NCBI RefSeq assembly: GCF_003589595.1
Contig: NW_020653726.1
Location: 16,231,486 to 16,295,485, forward strand
Direction: 5' to 3'
DNA length: 64,000 nucleotides
Origin: Hyposmocoma kahamanoa
Lineage: Eukaryota; Arthropoda; Insecta; Lepidoptera; Cosmopterigidae
Shown: positions 43,550-54,960 of the stretch, one piece after another
Layout of the letters: every line of letters begins with the position of its first letter
How positions within the stretch are numbered: position 1 is the stretch's first letter
The notes under the pieces: generated by a model
Seen by the model: only the letters and a program-made list of their open reading frames with translations
Told to the model about the DNA's origin: nothing
Database searches by the model: none
Position numbers and translations under genes: made by a program

Positions 43550-44860
43550 AAGAACGTATAGTTATTGTGAGTCTATCTGTTGAGCGGACTATAGAGATAT
43601 CCTGCATAGAGCTTGAACGGCTTGTTGTATTAAGCGCGTACAGACCGCCTCATTCATCTTACGAACTATTTGAAAAAAAGATTAGATGACGTTTTAGGCA
43701 AATTAAATAATCCAAATAAATATATTGCTGTTTGTGGTGACTTCAATGTTAACTTATTAGAAGATTCCAGTGCTAGCAGTAGGCTACTATCATTTTTCCA
43801 ATGTTATAATCTTGTGAATCTTTGGTGCCTATTATATTATTATTAACTTATAGTACATCCACTTGTTTAGACATCATTTATACTGACGCAGTACCTAGTA
43901 ATCTATTATAAATAAATTAACGTCTGCGGTCAATTGGCCACTTTTAATATAACTGTTGACAAAATGCCAAAAAAGGATATCACATGTGTTCTGATAAATA
44001 ATGGTCGACTTAAAGCTTAAAGAAATAACGTAATACTTAAACTAACTGACATTCCGTACATTAACGATCCCAATAAACGCAGTTTTCAACATAGTGAAAA
44101 CTTAACGTGATGTTTTTAAGTACAAAATCATAATCATTAATAATTAATTGAAATTTAGTGATTGGGTGACAGTGGAAATTCATAAAAGTAGATAAAGACT
44201 ATATGAACTTTACGATGAAAGGCCCTATAACACTAGTAACCGTTTTAATGATTTTATTGGAAAGTATTCGAAAATGTTTAAACGTGTTTGTGTTGCAGCC
44301 AAAGCAATGTTTATAAATAATAAAATTAAAGTACAGTATGACGCATTAAAACGAATATTATAAACAGCGAAACTGGAAGGATCAAACTTCGTAGTTTAGA
44401 TTTTCAACTAAGATATAATGACAAAATTGTAAACACAGACGCGGAAGTTACTAAAATATTTGAATTTTTTTTACTGACATTCCAATTTTGACTACCAAGT
44501 CGTTAAATTTATCTCACACCGCCGCTGAATCCTTACTAAAAGAAAAGAATGCAGTTCGTATCTAATTTAAGGTTCGTCACGTATTTCCAAACGACATTGT
44601 TAAAGTCTTAAAGTTTATAGAAATAAAAAATACTGTTGATCTTGATGGTCTTTCAGTCAGAGTAATTAGTTCTATAGTTGATTGTATTGCGCCTTACTTA
44701 GCCTGTGTCTTTAATACATGTGTTGATGATGGTGTGTTTCCTGACCTCATGAAGTTATTCCACTTTTCAAATCTGGTAGTATTTCAGACCCAGTGGACTA
44801 ATCTGCAGGCAGGGAATTCCACTCCATAGCCGTTTATCCTATAAGTGTGCTACATGCGAA
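43550..44860 (+). mobile_element. Decayed jockey-like LINE (endonuclease and RT pieces)
   Basis: The endonuclease end is readable as 'LERLVVLSAYRPPHSSYELF' (about 43610-43670), then 'IAVCGDFNVNLLEDSS' (from 43724; G-D-F-N is the APE endonuclease motif) and 'SCLDIIYTD' further on. After several stops and shifts, 44584-44754 gives a clean reverse transcriptase N-terminal stretch, with 'DLDGLSVRVISSIVDCIAPYLA' and 'DGVFPDLMKL'. The Y-R-P-P and G-L-S patterns fit jockey/CR1-type non-LTR retrotransposons. It is thoroughly broken by frameshifts and internal loss. Confidence 0.8.
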
Positions 44861-45371
44861 TTCTTGGAATATTTACAACATACCGGTCGATAGAATGTGA
44901 ATAATACTACTTAACACTTTTCAAGTTTCTTACTCTTTGATCAAAATAATTTATTATTATTCTAGGCACAGTGTATTTTTATAGCTAATAGATCTAGTGG
45001 TGTAACAATGTTCAGTTTTAACTCAGCCCTTTTTATAAATGTTTTATTTATAGTAACGTATAGGGGTTAAAGGTTAATGTTAAATTCAATTTCAGGGTTA
45101 CAAAATATAACTACTGTTTTGTCATATCGTGATATACTTATATATTTTTGCTAATCATTTATCACGGTGTATTTGTGCATTTATCACGGTGGGTTATGGT
45201 TACGATACTTACCACGACCATCAGTCGAAGCTGAAGGATAAGGAATTCATATTAAAATTAATTCCTTCTTCTTCATTATTGTTGAAATTATTTTATTAAT
45301 AAATTTTTGTGGTATGAAAACCAGGTGACGCGACGACTCTCCGTTTAGTGCTAATGGAGCATTTAATTTAG

Positions 45372-45640
45372 ATTTTTTTATGACACTAAGTGACAGTCAA
45401 CAAGTCATGCGCCTAGTGGTAAGTGACACGCTTGTCCAAAGCAGTTGCAGTACCACTCAGAACTTTAGATCTCAAAGATCTGCCACTGTCAGATCTGATC
45501 TGGGCACTGCCACAGCGTCCGCCATCCTGAGACTAAGTTGACAAGTCCCAAGTGCCTGTAATTTTACCGGCACCCTTACTGCTTGGCGGCAGAAATAGTG
45601 ACAGTAGTTATCTGAACGAACGCTTTTACAAGGAGCTCTA
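45372..45640 (-). repeat. SINE-like repeat (family A)
   Basis: From 'TTTTTTTATGACACTAAGTGAC' to 'ACAAGGAGCTCTA'. It has an internal change at about 45570, where the 'CAAAACCGGAACGCAGTAATG' block is missing. Confidence 0.8.
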
Positions 45641-46674
45641 AAATTTTTAACGAGACTTTTTTTGACTTTTGATTTTTTTTTGACTGCTCTAACCAGTCGC
45701 AAGCTGTTAAAAATATTAAAATGATTCTTCATATAAAACTGAAAATGCATCGTGTAATAAAGCGTAGTACAAAATTTGCTTTTTTTCGTCGTAGTCGAAT
45801 GATGTCCTTAGTTAAAAAGATTGAAACCCTTTTTAGACAAAAAAGATCGTCAATAATTTTAGGTACTCGGTGACCTGCGTATGAATTTTGCATATTTTTT
45901 TACATTTCGTTGTTGGCAGTTCTCGTTTTGAATCACCAAAGGCCAAACAACAAACTAAAACAAAAAATTCAAACTCGTTGTCATGTGTCAGAATTGATAT
46001 GTATGTACATATGTAGGCATATGTTTTGTTATATTCTATTTCATGACGGGTTATGTCAGAAAATCTGAGAAGCTATGTATTTACCAATGTTCGAAGTTAT
46101 CACGATATTTATTTTCTTTAATAAATTTCATGATAATTATTTGATATATTATATTCGATAATTATCTATGCTCACTCATAGCTTTATCTGGTTGTTATTT
46201 TTACTAAAAATGACAAAAAGAGAGAAAACTAAATGAACCTGCCCTTTGATATGTTTGAGTAAGTCTAACATAAGCACTTTGCACGACTTTGCTAGCGGTA
46301 ACATGTTGTAATTCCAATTTATTTTAAAAATATCAACATAGATAAGGTCTATTTATGAAGATAATTATCGTGATAACTTTAATTATAATTATCAATGATA
46401 ATTTAATTACGTACGCTTCGCATATTTCACAGATGTTGAGCCATTTAAGATATTTGCTTTTGTTTCACATTATTAGAATTATTGCTATTTTGTCTTGATT
46501 TTTTTCAATTACCATGGTATTTTATATCACTGTTTGTTGATTATTTGGTTTTAAATATCAAATAACATCAAGTTTGCTTAAATAACGTCGCGAGGTCACG
46601 GAACTAAGGAACAAAAGACGTCACACGCTTCGTAGGTAATTTTATTACTAAAATTAGGACAGTAAAGTTACAAT

Positions 46675-46710
46675 ACAAAAGCCAAAGGCCGTCCGTCCTT
46701 TGGCTTTTGT
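46675..46710. repeat. 14-bp hairpin with 8-nt loop
   Basis: ACAAAAGCCAAAGG is followed by CCGTCCGT and then CCTTTGGCTTTTGT. Confidence 0.9.
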
Positions 46711-46899
46711 GTGACATCATCTACGTCACGTGCGGACCGGCGGTCTCTTCGTAGTATTAATTACCTACTCATATAAAGTGTAAATTGCATATCTCAACAT
46801 GTCACAGCGTGCTTTAGCAGTAGATAATATACAAATTAGAACTCTAATTAAATAACAAACTGTTTACATTACCTGCTACGTGAAATTTTTAATCACACT

Positions 46900-47166
46900 A
46901 AGTTTTTTTGACGAGACGAACAAGACGTGCGCCTGTTGGTAAGCTACACGCCTGTCCATAACAGTTGCAGTGCCACTCAGGGCTTTCAATCGCAAAGATC
47001 TGACGTGCATGCCACTGCGCCCTCACTCTGAGACATAAGTAGACAAGTCCCATGTGCCTGTAATTTCACCAGCACCCTTACCCTTCAAAACCGGAATATG
47101 GTGACATTACTGCTTGGCGGCAGAATAGGTAAGGTGGCAGTACTTCCCTGGACGAACTCTTTCTCT
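46900..47166 (-). repeat. SINE-like repeat (family A)
   Basis: 'GACGAACAAGACGTGCGCCTG', 'CAGTGCCACTCAGGGCTTTC', 'CCCTTCAAAACCGGAATATGG', 'GCTTGGCGGCAGAATAGGTAAGG', ending in 'CTGGACGAACTCTTTC'. Confidence 0.8.
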
Positions 47167-47261
47167 TTTAATTATTGGTTAGTTTGAACAACTTATATAT
47201 TATTTCTCTGTAACTGTATCGGTTAGAATTTAAAGAAGTATTTATTACTGACAGTAGCGCT

Positions 47262-47335
47262 TCTTGCAAAACAGTTCGTCTAAGCAAGTACTGCCACCTT
47301 ACCTATTTGTGATGTCAAGCAGTGATGTGAACTTC
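47262..47335 (+). repeat. SINE-like repeat (family A), 5' fragment
   Basis: 'CAGTTCGTCTAAGCAAGTACTGCCACCTTACC' followed by 'GTCAAGCAGTGATGTGAAC'; the rest is absent. Confidence 0.65.
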
Positions 47336-47524
47336 GGTAGAAATTATTAATATCAAATTTATATAAAAATATTATATTTTAAGTTTATTTCATTGATATA
47401 GGTACTGTTATTTACATATTATGAGTATATCACGTGTCTGTATATGTAGTTGTATGTATACTTCCTATTATGTCGATTTTCTTATCTGTTTATTTATTTA
47501 TTGTTGATTCATATAATGATGTCA

Positions 47525-47940
47525 GAGACTCACTCGCCGCGGGCTTGCTGAAAATCAACGCCACGAATCGGTTTAAAAAAAATACCGATTGTGGCTAAAG
47601 CTGAGCAAGTCCCGATTTTGGGAATTATAGAGACGCCGTTTTTTCGGCGTCGGGAAGTGAGCATGCCTGCAGCTCCGGCACCTATCTGGAAAATAGGGAG
47701 GGTACTGTACGTGCACCTGGGGCGGCTCACCTAAGGCACTATAATCAAAACTAATGTAGAAAGCACCTTATATAGAACTGGATGAAGTTCGTGCAAACGG
47801 GCAGATCTAAGGTTAGGACCAGACTGAGATGGTCCCTGCGCGGGCATGCTCGTGCAAGGCTTCTCGTATACCCTAAGGTACGGTAGGGAGGGTCACTATA
47901 ATCAAAACTAATGTAGAAAGAAATGAGGCTAAACCACCCG
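47525..47940. repeat. Dispersed repeat, LINE-like, shared with 62150-62195
   Basis: 'CGGGAAGTGAGCATGCCTGC' and 'AGCTCCGGCACCTATCTGG' occur reverse-complemented at about 62155-62190. Within the segment 'CACTATAATCAAAACTAATGTAGAAAG' occurs twice (47738-47764 and 47892-47918), a direct repeat 154 bp apart. Confidence 0.55.
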
Positions 47941-48713
47941 CGACACTACGCATATAATTTATGTTTAGTTATATTATTGTTCCTCTGTTGTTTTGTTTAT
48001 TTGCGTGTCTGTGCTTGTGCAATTAACAGTTTTCTTTCTTTGTTTCTTTCAAATTAAATTGAAATAGCCAATTTCGGCAGACCGGAGAGTGTGTGAGGTT
48101 TATAGGAGATATCGCAGCCTTCAACAGTGTTGCCAGACTTTTGTGAAGCTAATTCGCCAATTTATGTACGTTAAGTAGCCGATATTCCGAGCCATAAATT
48201 CCCTAAAAAGAAAAAAAATCTGCAATTTTGCTTGCTTGTCCGGCAGCAATTTCCCACACGTCGAAATACTCAAACCCCCAAATGACTCTATTCCCCATTC
48301 CCCACAAAATCCCCAATAAAATTTGTAATTGCCCAGACATTTAAGTCGCCTAGGATCGCCTTTTCCTATTTCAAACATAGCCTAAATATCACCGAGTCCC
48401 CGATCACTTTTTTAGTCGCCGCGCAACCTCCCAGAGTAGCGTAAATGGCGAAAAATCGCCTAATCTGGCAATAGTGGCCTTTTACAAGAATTACTACCAC
48501 ATTTGTAAAATAACAACGTTTCAGGAGAGAAGTTCTAAGAAAGAAATTAATCGATAACTTTTTATGCTTAAGAGACCTCACCTCGAATTAAAATAATTCC
48601 CTTACTGATGAACCGTATTGGTTCATTTCGCTTGGTTCGTGCGGCAAAGACACTGTTGTTGTTGATATTGTGAGTTGAATTTTAAAAAGTCATTTACCAA
48701 TGACTTTTGAATG

Positions 48714-48761
48714 ATTCAATAGGTATTTTGCATAATACCTTATGCAAAATACCTATTGAAT
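48714..48761. repeat. Perfect 22-bp palindrome with 4-nt loop
   Basis: ATTCAATAGGTATTTTGCATAA, then TACC, then its exact reverse complement. Confidence 0.95.
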
Positions 48762-49425
48762 GCAGCGGTTTTGTTGTAAAATTTCGAGGTAAGTTTGTGT
48801 TTTTTTTTCTACCATGAAAACTTTTTTGAATAGTGCTTTAATACCATATACTATTCAGTGTATATCCTCAAATTTACTATATATTTTTTTCAAATTGATT
48901 GATTCAACAATTTTACTGTTATGCCGAATCAACCAAAGCCATTTTAGTTTGTATAGACTCGTAATAACGAGGATTATAAAATTTGACATGTACGTATTTG
49001 TTTCTTAAAGATCAAATTATTTTTATGACTTACGTGTGATCAAAGCACTTTTGGTGCATACCAAGGGTATGAAATAACAAACCCACGAATACTTGCCCAG
49101 CAATGGAATGTTATTCATATCCTTTATCTCTCTTATCAATGTAGAGTATGCAAAATTTCTGTTACATATTGCGCATGAATTTATCGCTTATCAATTTGAC
49201 ACACTTTTGGCACCGGACCACATGTACAATCTGTGACTCATATTCATTTCTAGAATACACGATGTGTTGTGAGCCCGATGTGTAGAATCAATTATCTACA
49301 ATCTGTGTTCTTTAGGTAAACTTCAATTGACCTTATTATACGAAGAGAATCACCACGCAACACATAATTGAGGAGCGTTGGAACAAAAACCGACGAGTAA
49401 CTTGTTTGTCTCTTTTAATGCCAAA

Positions 49426-49976
49426 TAGTGTTGTAACAAACTCGAGTGAATTGGAGTCGAATCCGGGAATGTAGACTCCCATTTGCGATCTCGACTCCAA
49501 TTGACAAGACGCGACTAATAAGGATAGTGACTCACTGCTCGATGCATTACAAGTGTTTCGAGTTTCCGAATAGAATCGAGTTTTGACATGAGTGCTCGAG
49601 TCTATTAATTAACAAGTCGAGCTTGAGTCCGGCAAGTACCTACTGAGCCGTGTTGTGGTGTGTTAAACTATAGTATTACTGTAGTATAATTAAGTATTAT
49701 ATCTTCTTCATTTTTTTAATGCTATATTTGGTTTTTGTATTTTATTTAATTCGTGGGCAATGGCAGTTATTCAGTAAAATTGAACCCTGCTTGTCGTACT
49801 CATGACTTTGTGGAGTAGAAGTCGCTTTGACTCGAGTCTTTTTATACTTGAGTCCGTTCTCCGATGACTCGCGCTCGAGCCTAATCGGATTCGTGAGAGT
49901 TTTAGGCCACCGAGCCGTGCAAAATGACTCGAGTTTGTAAATGTAAATTTCGTAACTCGACTTATTTACAATACTA
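49426..49976. mobile_element. 551-bp hAT-like non-autonomous element rich in TCGAGT words
   Basis: The left end TAGTGTTGTAA is mirrored by TTACAATACTA at the right end with one mismatch. The flanks ATGCCAAA (49418-49425) and TTGTCAAA (49977-49984) agree at six of eight positions, consistent with an old 8-bp duplication. The interior repeats CTCGAGT, GAGTCGA, and CTCGACT in both orientations at least a dozen times, as subterminal transposase-binding repeats often do. No ORF. Confidence 0.7.
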
Positions 49977-50280
49977 TTGTCAAACAGTCGTGTTTGTACG
50001 TTTCTATGAATAATTCATCCAACCTGAACAACAACCGCTAAATCCTTTTTAAAAATACGTTTTAAATGTGCGGGCCTTAGTATAAGTTTTTAAATATGTC
50101 AATTTAACTATCGCGGTTTTGTTAAGATTTTAATTTAAACCTTATGGGCATATAATTCAGGTTTAAATAACAATCTTAACGCAGACGCGGTAGTTAAGTT
50201 TGAGTGATTACAAATTTACACTCGGGCCTCTGAACACAATGCGACATATTATGTCATGTATATGTCTGCATATGTATTAT

Positions 50281-50323
50281 GTCTGGTGTCATTGTATAGA
50301 TTATCTCTTCAATGACACCAGAC
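50281..50323. repeat. 14-bp perfect inverted repeat, 15-nt loop
   Basis: GTCTGGTGTCATTG and CAATGACACCAGAC flank TATAGATTATCTCTT. Confidence 0.95.
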
Positions 50324-50845
50324 GAAATGAGAATCGAAATTTATCGGATTTTTTTTTGCAATTATAATCTTTGAAATATTTATGAAAATATGTTTTAGGG
50401 TTGAAGAACCCAATATTTACCGCTTTAAATTCAATTATAGGCACACGGGTATCCGTGCCGATAAGTGACCATTTTGAAGTATTTGTTCTGATCATACACC
50501 TTTGATCACAAGCGAATAATTGGCAAAACGTGTTGCTAAAAAACTAGGTAGTCTTTTCAATGTCAGCCGGTTCACAAGTTCGCTGGTGCATGGAATACTG
50601 CTGTCAATTTTTGACCGGTTCCCCTAAAACCATTTAGCAACTTTGTGCTCGATGGAGCAAAAAACGAAGAGACTTATCAGCAGGATTGGACACTACCAAG
50701 ATATTCATTTTCCTATATTTATTATCTGCTAGTTATTCAAGCTGATTTATAGTTTTGTTTCTTTAATTTTAAAAAATGACAAATAGCTAATAAAAAACTA
50801 AATTAATATAATAAACACGAAGAAAAATCTTAAAAGAAATAATTT

Positions 50846-51455
50846 TGTTTATGACATTTTTGAGATTAACTTTTGACGCGTTTGGGTGAGAGCTCAAGCG
50901 TTCATCCAGAGAAGTACTGCCACCTTATCTATTTCCAGAATGTCCAGACCTCTCTAATCCTTATGTCATTGATATACCTGTCAATGAAATAAGGAATGCA
51001 GTGGTCTGGACGTTCTGGAAATAGAAATTGACATATGACCAATGACATAACGATACTTCCGATGGATACTACGCCAACTTAATTTTTGGACCTGTTCTGT
51101 TTTTATTTTGCTTTTCGTTTCTGTATTTTAATTTTCACAAAATTTGGGGAGCCATAACATTAGTAAATAAATACTTATGGCGAAACGATTTTCTTTATGA
51201 CATTTTTGAAATTAACTTTTGGCATGTTTGGAAGAGAGCTCAAGGGTTCGTCCAGAGAAGTACTGCCATCTTGTCTATTTCCAGTAAGTCCAGACCATTC
51301 TAATGTCAATCACATTAGGATTAGAGTGGTCTGGACCTTATCTATTCCCAGGATGTCCAGACCACTCTAATGCTTATCTATACCTCCAATGAACATTACG
51401 CCATAAGTATTTGTTTACTAATATTATGCTCCCCAAATTTTGTGAAAATTGAAGT
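50846..51455. repeat. Duplicated SINE-foldback composite
   Basis: 50846-50940 ('TTATGACATTTTTGAGATTAACTTTTG' through 'GAGAAGTACTGCCACC') is repeated at 51191-51286 with few changes. Each copy is followed by a foldback built on CTATTTCCAG and GTCCAGACC. 'TTTCACAAAATTTGGGGAGC' at 51133 is mirrored at 51430, so the outer flanks are also inverted. Confidence 0.75.
50929..51024. mobile_element. 96-bp foldback MITE
   Basis: CTATTTCCAGAATGTCCAGA at the left and the inverse TCTGGACGTTCTGGAAATAG at the right; pairing continues inward to about 44 bp, leaving a loop of about 8 nt. A related broken copy starts at 51276. Confidence 0.75.
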
Positions 51456-51763
51456 AAAGAAGCGCTTTGCTTCCTAAAGCTTTCGGAAAAGGTATTCAAT
51501 ACGTAATTTGGTTTTTCCAACAACCACAATTTGGGGCCATGCAAGGCTAAAGTGATTGGGAATTATTTAGACAAACGAACGTCACAAGTTTGTAAGTAAT
51601 GTACGTAACATCCACATCAGAGTCGTAGTTATTTCTGTTGCTTCAACTTCTGAACTAAAAATAATCATTCTCTCACTGGGCTTTATTTAATGTCAAACAT
51701 CGCCAGCATAAAGTTATTTTATCCTATACGTTGTTTGGAAGGCATATATCTACCTAAAATGTA

Positions 51764-51955
51764 GCAGCAGTAAAGTGAGCATTACTTTGGTTCGGTGTTG
51801 AAGGTTAAGGGTTCTGGCGCAGTGGCAGTGTCCTTCAGATCTTTGCGCTTCTACATTTAAGTAGAACTCTGAGTGGCACTGCAACTGCTATGGACAGGTG
51901 TGGCGCTTAACACCAGGCGCACGACTTATTCTTTCTGTCACTTGGTATTATGAAA
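51764..51955 (+). repeat. SINE-like repeat (family A), internally deleted
   Basis: 'GCAGTAAAGTGAGCATTACTTTGG', 'GGTTCTGGCGCAGTGGCAGTG', 'GAACTCTGAGTGGCACTG', 'ACCAGGCGCACGACTTATTC'. The 'ACAGGCACATGGGACTTGTC' block is missing. Confidence 0.75.
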
Positions 51956-52360
51956 AAAGAGACCTTACACCCCTTGTCAGAAGGTGGTTTTTGGATTGTG
52001 ATTTTCACTTTCTCTCAGAATTTATTTATACGTTGTGATTTTAAAGGATAATTAATAGAATTGATTAATTACAAGGTCGATGACTTTATGACGCGGATAC
52101 GAAAAAGTGACGTCACGTAGAATTAAAAAAATACTCATGGAAAATGTCTTTAAAGTAAAATACACCGTATAAAGGTGTCGATTCTTGCAAACATACTCAA
52201 GGTCTAAATCATCTTTTATGGCGCAATTCATCTAATTACATTGACCTTTTAGAAGGATCGATTTTTTAAGCATTCGTTATGTATGTCATGCGAAATATTT
52301 GCCACTCGTTCCGACTGTGCGCGAGATGGCAACACACGAAGACTGCAGGTATTTTTTTTT

Positions 52361-52656
52361 TCTAAAATACGAAGTGACGGGACGAAGAAGTCGTGCGCCT
52401 GGTGGCAAGCAACACGCCTATCCATTGTGCAGCAGTGCCACTCAGAGCTTTAATTCGCAAAGATCTTAAGGGCACTGCCACTGCGCCCGTCGCCCTGATA
52501 CGTACGTTGACAAGTCCCATGTGCCTGTAATTTCACCGGTGTCCTTACCCTTCTAAACCGTAACGCAGTATGCTCATATTACTGCTTGGCATCAGAAATA
52601 GGAAAGGTGGCAGTACTTGCTTGGAAAAACTCTTTCACAAGGAGCTCTATTGCTAC
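52361..52656 (-). repeat. SINE-like repeat (family A), near full length
   Basis: 'AAGTGACGGGACGAAGAAG' to 'CACAAGGAGCTCTATTGCTA', with all central words. Confidence 0.85.
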
Positions 52657-52984
52657 AGCTCCTGCACACCACAAACAATTTGTAGACAGTTTGACCTAAA
52701 AAGGTAAATTCTTTGGTATTTAGAAGAATGGATCATGGTCACCAAAGTTCTTACAAATGGAAATAATAAAAAGACTTGTAATCTCCTAAAACTTTCGAAA
52801 CGAGGCAAAAAACAAATGTCCTTCGTTAACAATAAACTCCTATTGGTTACACCATAACCTGTCATAAACCTATATAACCACATCGCGTTTTCATTCTCTT
52901 GTACGATATGGTTGACAGCACACGAAATACTGTACGTAAAATGCATCTATTTCTTGATTCGAATTTCGAATTGTTATGATACGA

Positions 52985-53045
52985 TAAAAAAAAACAGTCG
53001 AATTGAGTAGGTACTTCCTCCTTTTTTTTGAAGTCGGTTAAAAAT
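52985..53045 (+). repeat. 'AAGTCGGTT' repeat family, 3' end
   Basis: 'AAACAGTCGAATTGAG', then 'CTTCCTCC' and a T-run, and 'GAAGTCGGTTAAAAA'. Confidence 0.65.
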
Positions 53046-53546
53046 TAAAACACAGACCGCAGCATAATTAGCGGGAACTAGTAAAACCTCCAAAACAATG
53101 CAGTGTTTTTTTCAAAAGTTTGGTCGGTTATATTATTTTTTAATTCAGTGTCAAATTTAAAAAATACAAAATTAATAGCCTGTCATTTTTTTCATTCGCT
53201 TGTTTTAATTTCTTACAATACAGGTTTGTCGAGTGAGTCGAGGTTAACTTTGCGTTCTTGTAAGTTTTAGTTAGAAAGATATTTTTATTTATTAAACTTT
53301 GATTTATCTAATGTTAAACTATTAGAATTTTTTTTAAATTTTTACAAAATCTTTTAAAATAAATGCATTTTTAAATTTCGATTTTATTCAATGAGTACAG
53401 TAAGTACAGCTTAGCTCATAAAAAATAATAAATTAATTATTAATTTATGTCTAACTTTCATTTATTTAAATATAAAAGTTATTTTGTATTCCCACTTTTG
53501 TTATAGGTCACTAAGTGGGTAATTTTGAGGTTACATTTGCGTATCT

Positions 53547-53556
53547 NNNNNNNNNN
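53547..53556. other. Assembly gap (10 N)
   Basis: Ten N; true length unknown. It lies in AT-rich DNA about 50 bp before a SINE. Confidence 1.
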
Positions 53557-53599
53557 AGTAATTTCACAAAAAATAATTGTATATCAATTCAATATAAAT

Positions 53600-53935
53600 T
53601 TAATTACGGTTAATAGCGACGTCTCTAGCCAGGGCTGGTAGCTGTAAAGTTACCTAACTGGGTGACGAAATACTTTCTTAGATTTCTCATAGATGGCGCT
53701 ATGCCGAAAAAGTCGTTGAAAATCAAATATAAAGATCCGACAACAAGGACAGAAAAATTCGTGACATCCGCTGATTCGTTCCGTGACTTAGTTGGCATAG
53801 CGTCTGGCACGGTTTACTAGAAGACGTCGGTTCGAATTCGGCCAGATCAAAGAATTTTTTCCTAAGTCTTTTTGTTTTTGTTTCTTTATTTTTTTGTTCA
53901 CAAAATTCGGGCATCATAATATTATTACCTAAATA
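53600..53935 (+). repeat. tRNA-headed SINE (family C) with flanking repeat
   Basis: 'GCGACGTCTCTAGCC...GGGCTGGTAGCTGTAAAG', 'ATAGATGGCGCTATG', 'CGTTCCGTGACTTAGTTGGC', 'GGTTCGAATTCGGCC'. It is followed by 'TTCACAAAATTCGGGCATCATAATATTA', shared with 51133 and 61010-61080. Confidence 0.75.
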
Positions 53936-54012
53936 TGGCTGTTTATAAAATTAGATTAAAGGCGTTCATTGGAGGTATCCATTGTAGTTACGTTTATTAT
54001 GTAAATTTTAGT

Positions 54013-54125
54013 ACAGTTAGTGCTCCTTGTGAAAATGTACGTCTAGGGAAGTATTGCCACCTTACTTATTTCTGCCACCAAGAGGTAATGTAAGCATTAT
54101 TGTGTTCCGATTTGAAAGAGATACG
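54013..54125 (+). repeat. SINE-like repeat (family A), 5' third
   Basis: 'TTAGTGCTCCTTGTGAAAATG', 'AAGTATTGCCACCTTAC', 'CTGCCACCAAGAGGTAATGT', then lost. Confidence 0.75.
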
Positions 54126-54449
54126 GAATTTGTTAACTTTTCTATAAGTAAAGTAAAAATAACATAAAATCGATGTGTATTTGTGAGAAATGAGGGGAGA
54201 AACATGTTTTAATCTTTTCATTGCACTGCATTTGCTAGAGATGAGGTATAACGATAAAAAAATTACGTGATTACTTAATTTTAGTTTTTAATAATGAGTT
54301 TAGTTAATAATTAATTTGGGAAAATGTAATTTTAAGCTTAACGATCCCGTCTACCTTTCTAAGGGCCCGAAATGTCGGTTTGTTTGAAAAAACAAGTATA
54401 CGCGATTTCCTAACTTAAAAATTACAAATAAAACGTATTTTTATTATTT

Positions 54450-54726
54450 TTTTTAAATATCAAGTGGGACAGGTGAAGCTTACACCTGTCCCTGATAGTT
54501 ACAGTCCCATTCAGAGCTTTAAATCGCAAAGATCTGAGGGGCACTGCCACTGCACCCGTCTCCCTGAGACATAAGTTGACAAGTCCCATATACCTGTAAT
54601 TTCACCAGCACCCTTACCCATCAAAACCGGAACACGGTAACGCTGAGATTATTGCTTGGCGGCAGAAATAGGCAGAAATATACTACCCTGGACGAACTGT
54701 TTCACAAGGAGCTCTATTGCTATTAA
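54450..54726 (-). repeat. SINE-like repeat (family A)
   Basis: From the T-rich end and 'AAATATCAAGTGGGACAGG' to 'CAAGGAGCTCTATTGCTATTA'. It abuts a LINE 3' end directly. Confidence 0.85.
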
Positions 54727-54960
54727 GGGTAGGGCTATAAAGCTTGTAAAACTGACAGCCGTTGGGGCAGAAATATTTAGTGCGACGGCCCCCTACTCAT
54801 CGCGCGCAGGTCATCCGTCCATCTGGACGGATGACCTGGTAAAGGAGGCGGGAAACCGATGGACGCACGTCACGTCCGATCGGCTAGTCTGGAAATCTTT
54901 GGAGGAGGCCTATGTTCAGCAGTGGACGTCTTCCGGCTCATAATATGATGATGATGATAA
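54727..54960 (+). mobile_element. LINE 3' end with RT C-terminus and (ATG)n tail
   Basis: The frame reads 'GHPSIWTDDLVKEAGNRWTH', then 'AYVQQWTSSGS', stop, and ATGATGATGATGAT. W-T-D-D-L-x-K-x-A-G-x-R-W and Y-V-Q-Q-W-T are the familiar C-terminus of a large lepidopteran LINE group with ATG-repeat tails. It is 5' truncated. A 14-bp perfect hairpin (AGGTCATCCGTCCA/TGGACGGATGACCT) lies inside it. Confidence 0.8.

Larger units (their letters stand above)
44861..49425. other. Intergenic, SINE-rich, no gene recognised
   Basis: The stretch holds the SINE copies at 45372, 46900 and 47262, hairpins at 46675 and 48714, a LINE-like segment at 47525-47940, and AT-rich DNA. Short ORFs here carry no family motif. 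Confidence 0.5.

Noticed and set aside
52653..52946. 97-codon - strand ORF
   Set aside because: No signal peptide, motif or codon pattern that I can support; it touches a SINE end.
54656..54943. 95-codon ORF as a host gene
   Set aside because: It joins an inverted SINE to the C-terminus of a LINE reverse transcriptase; only the LINE part is meaningful.
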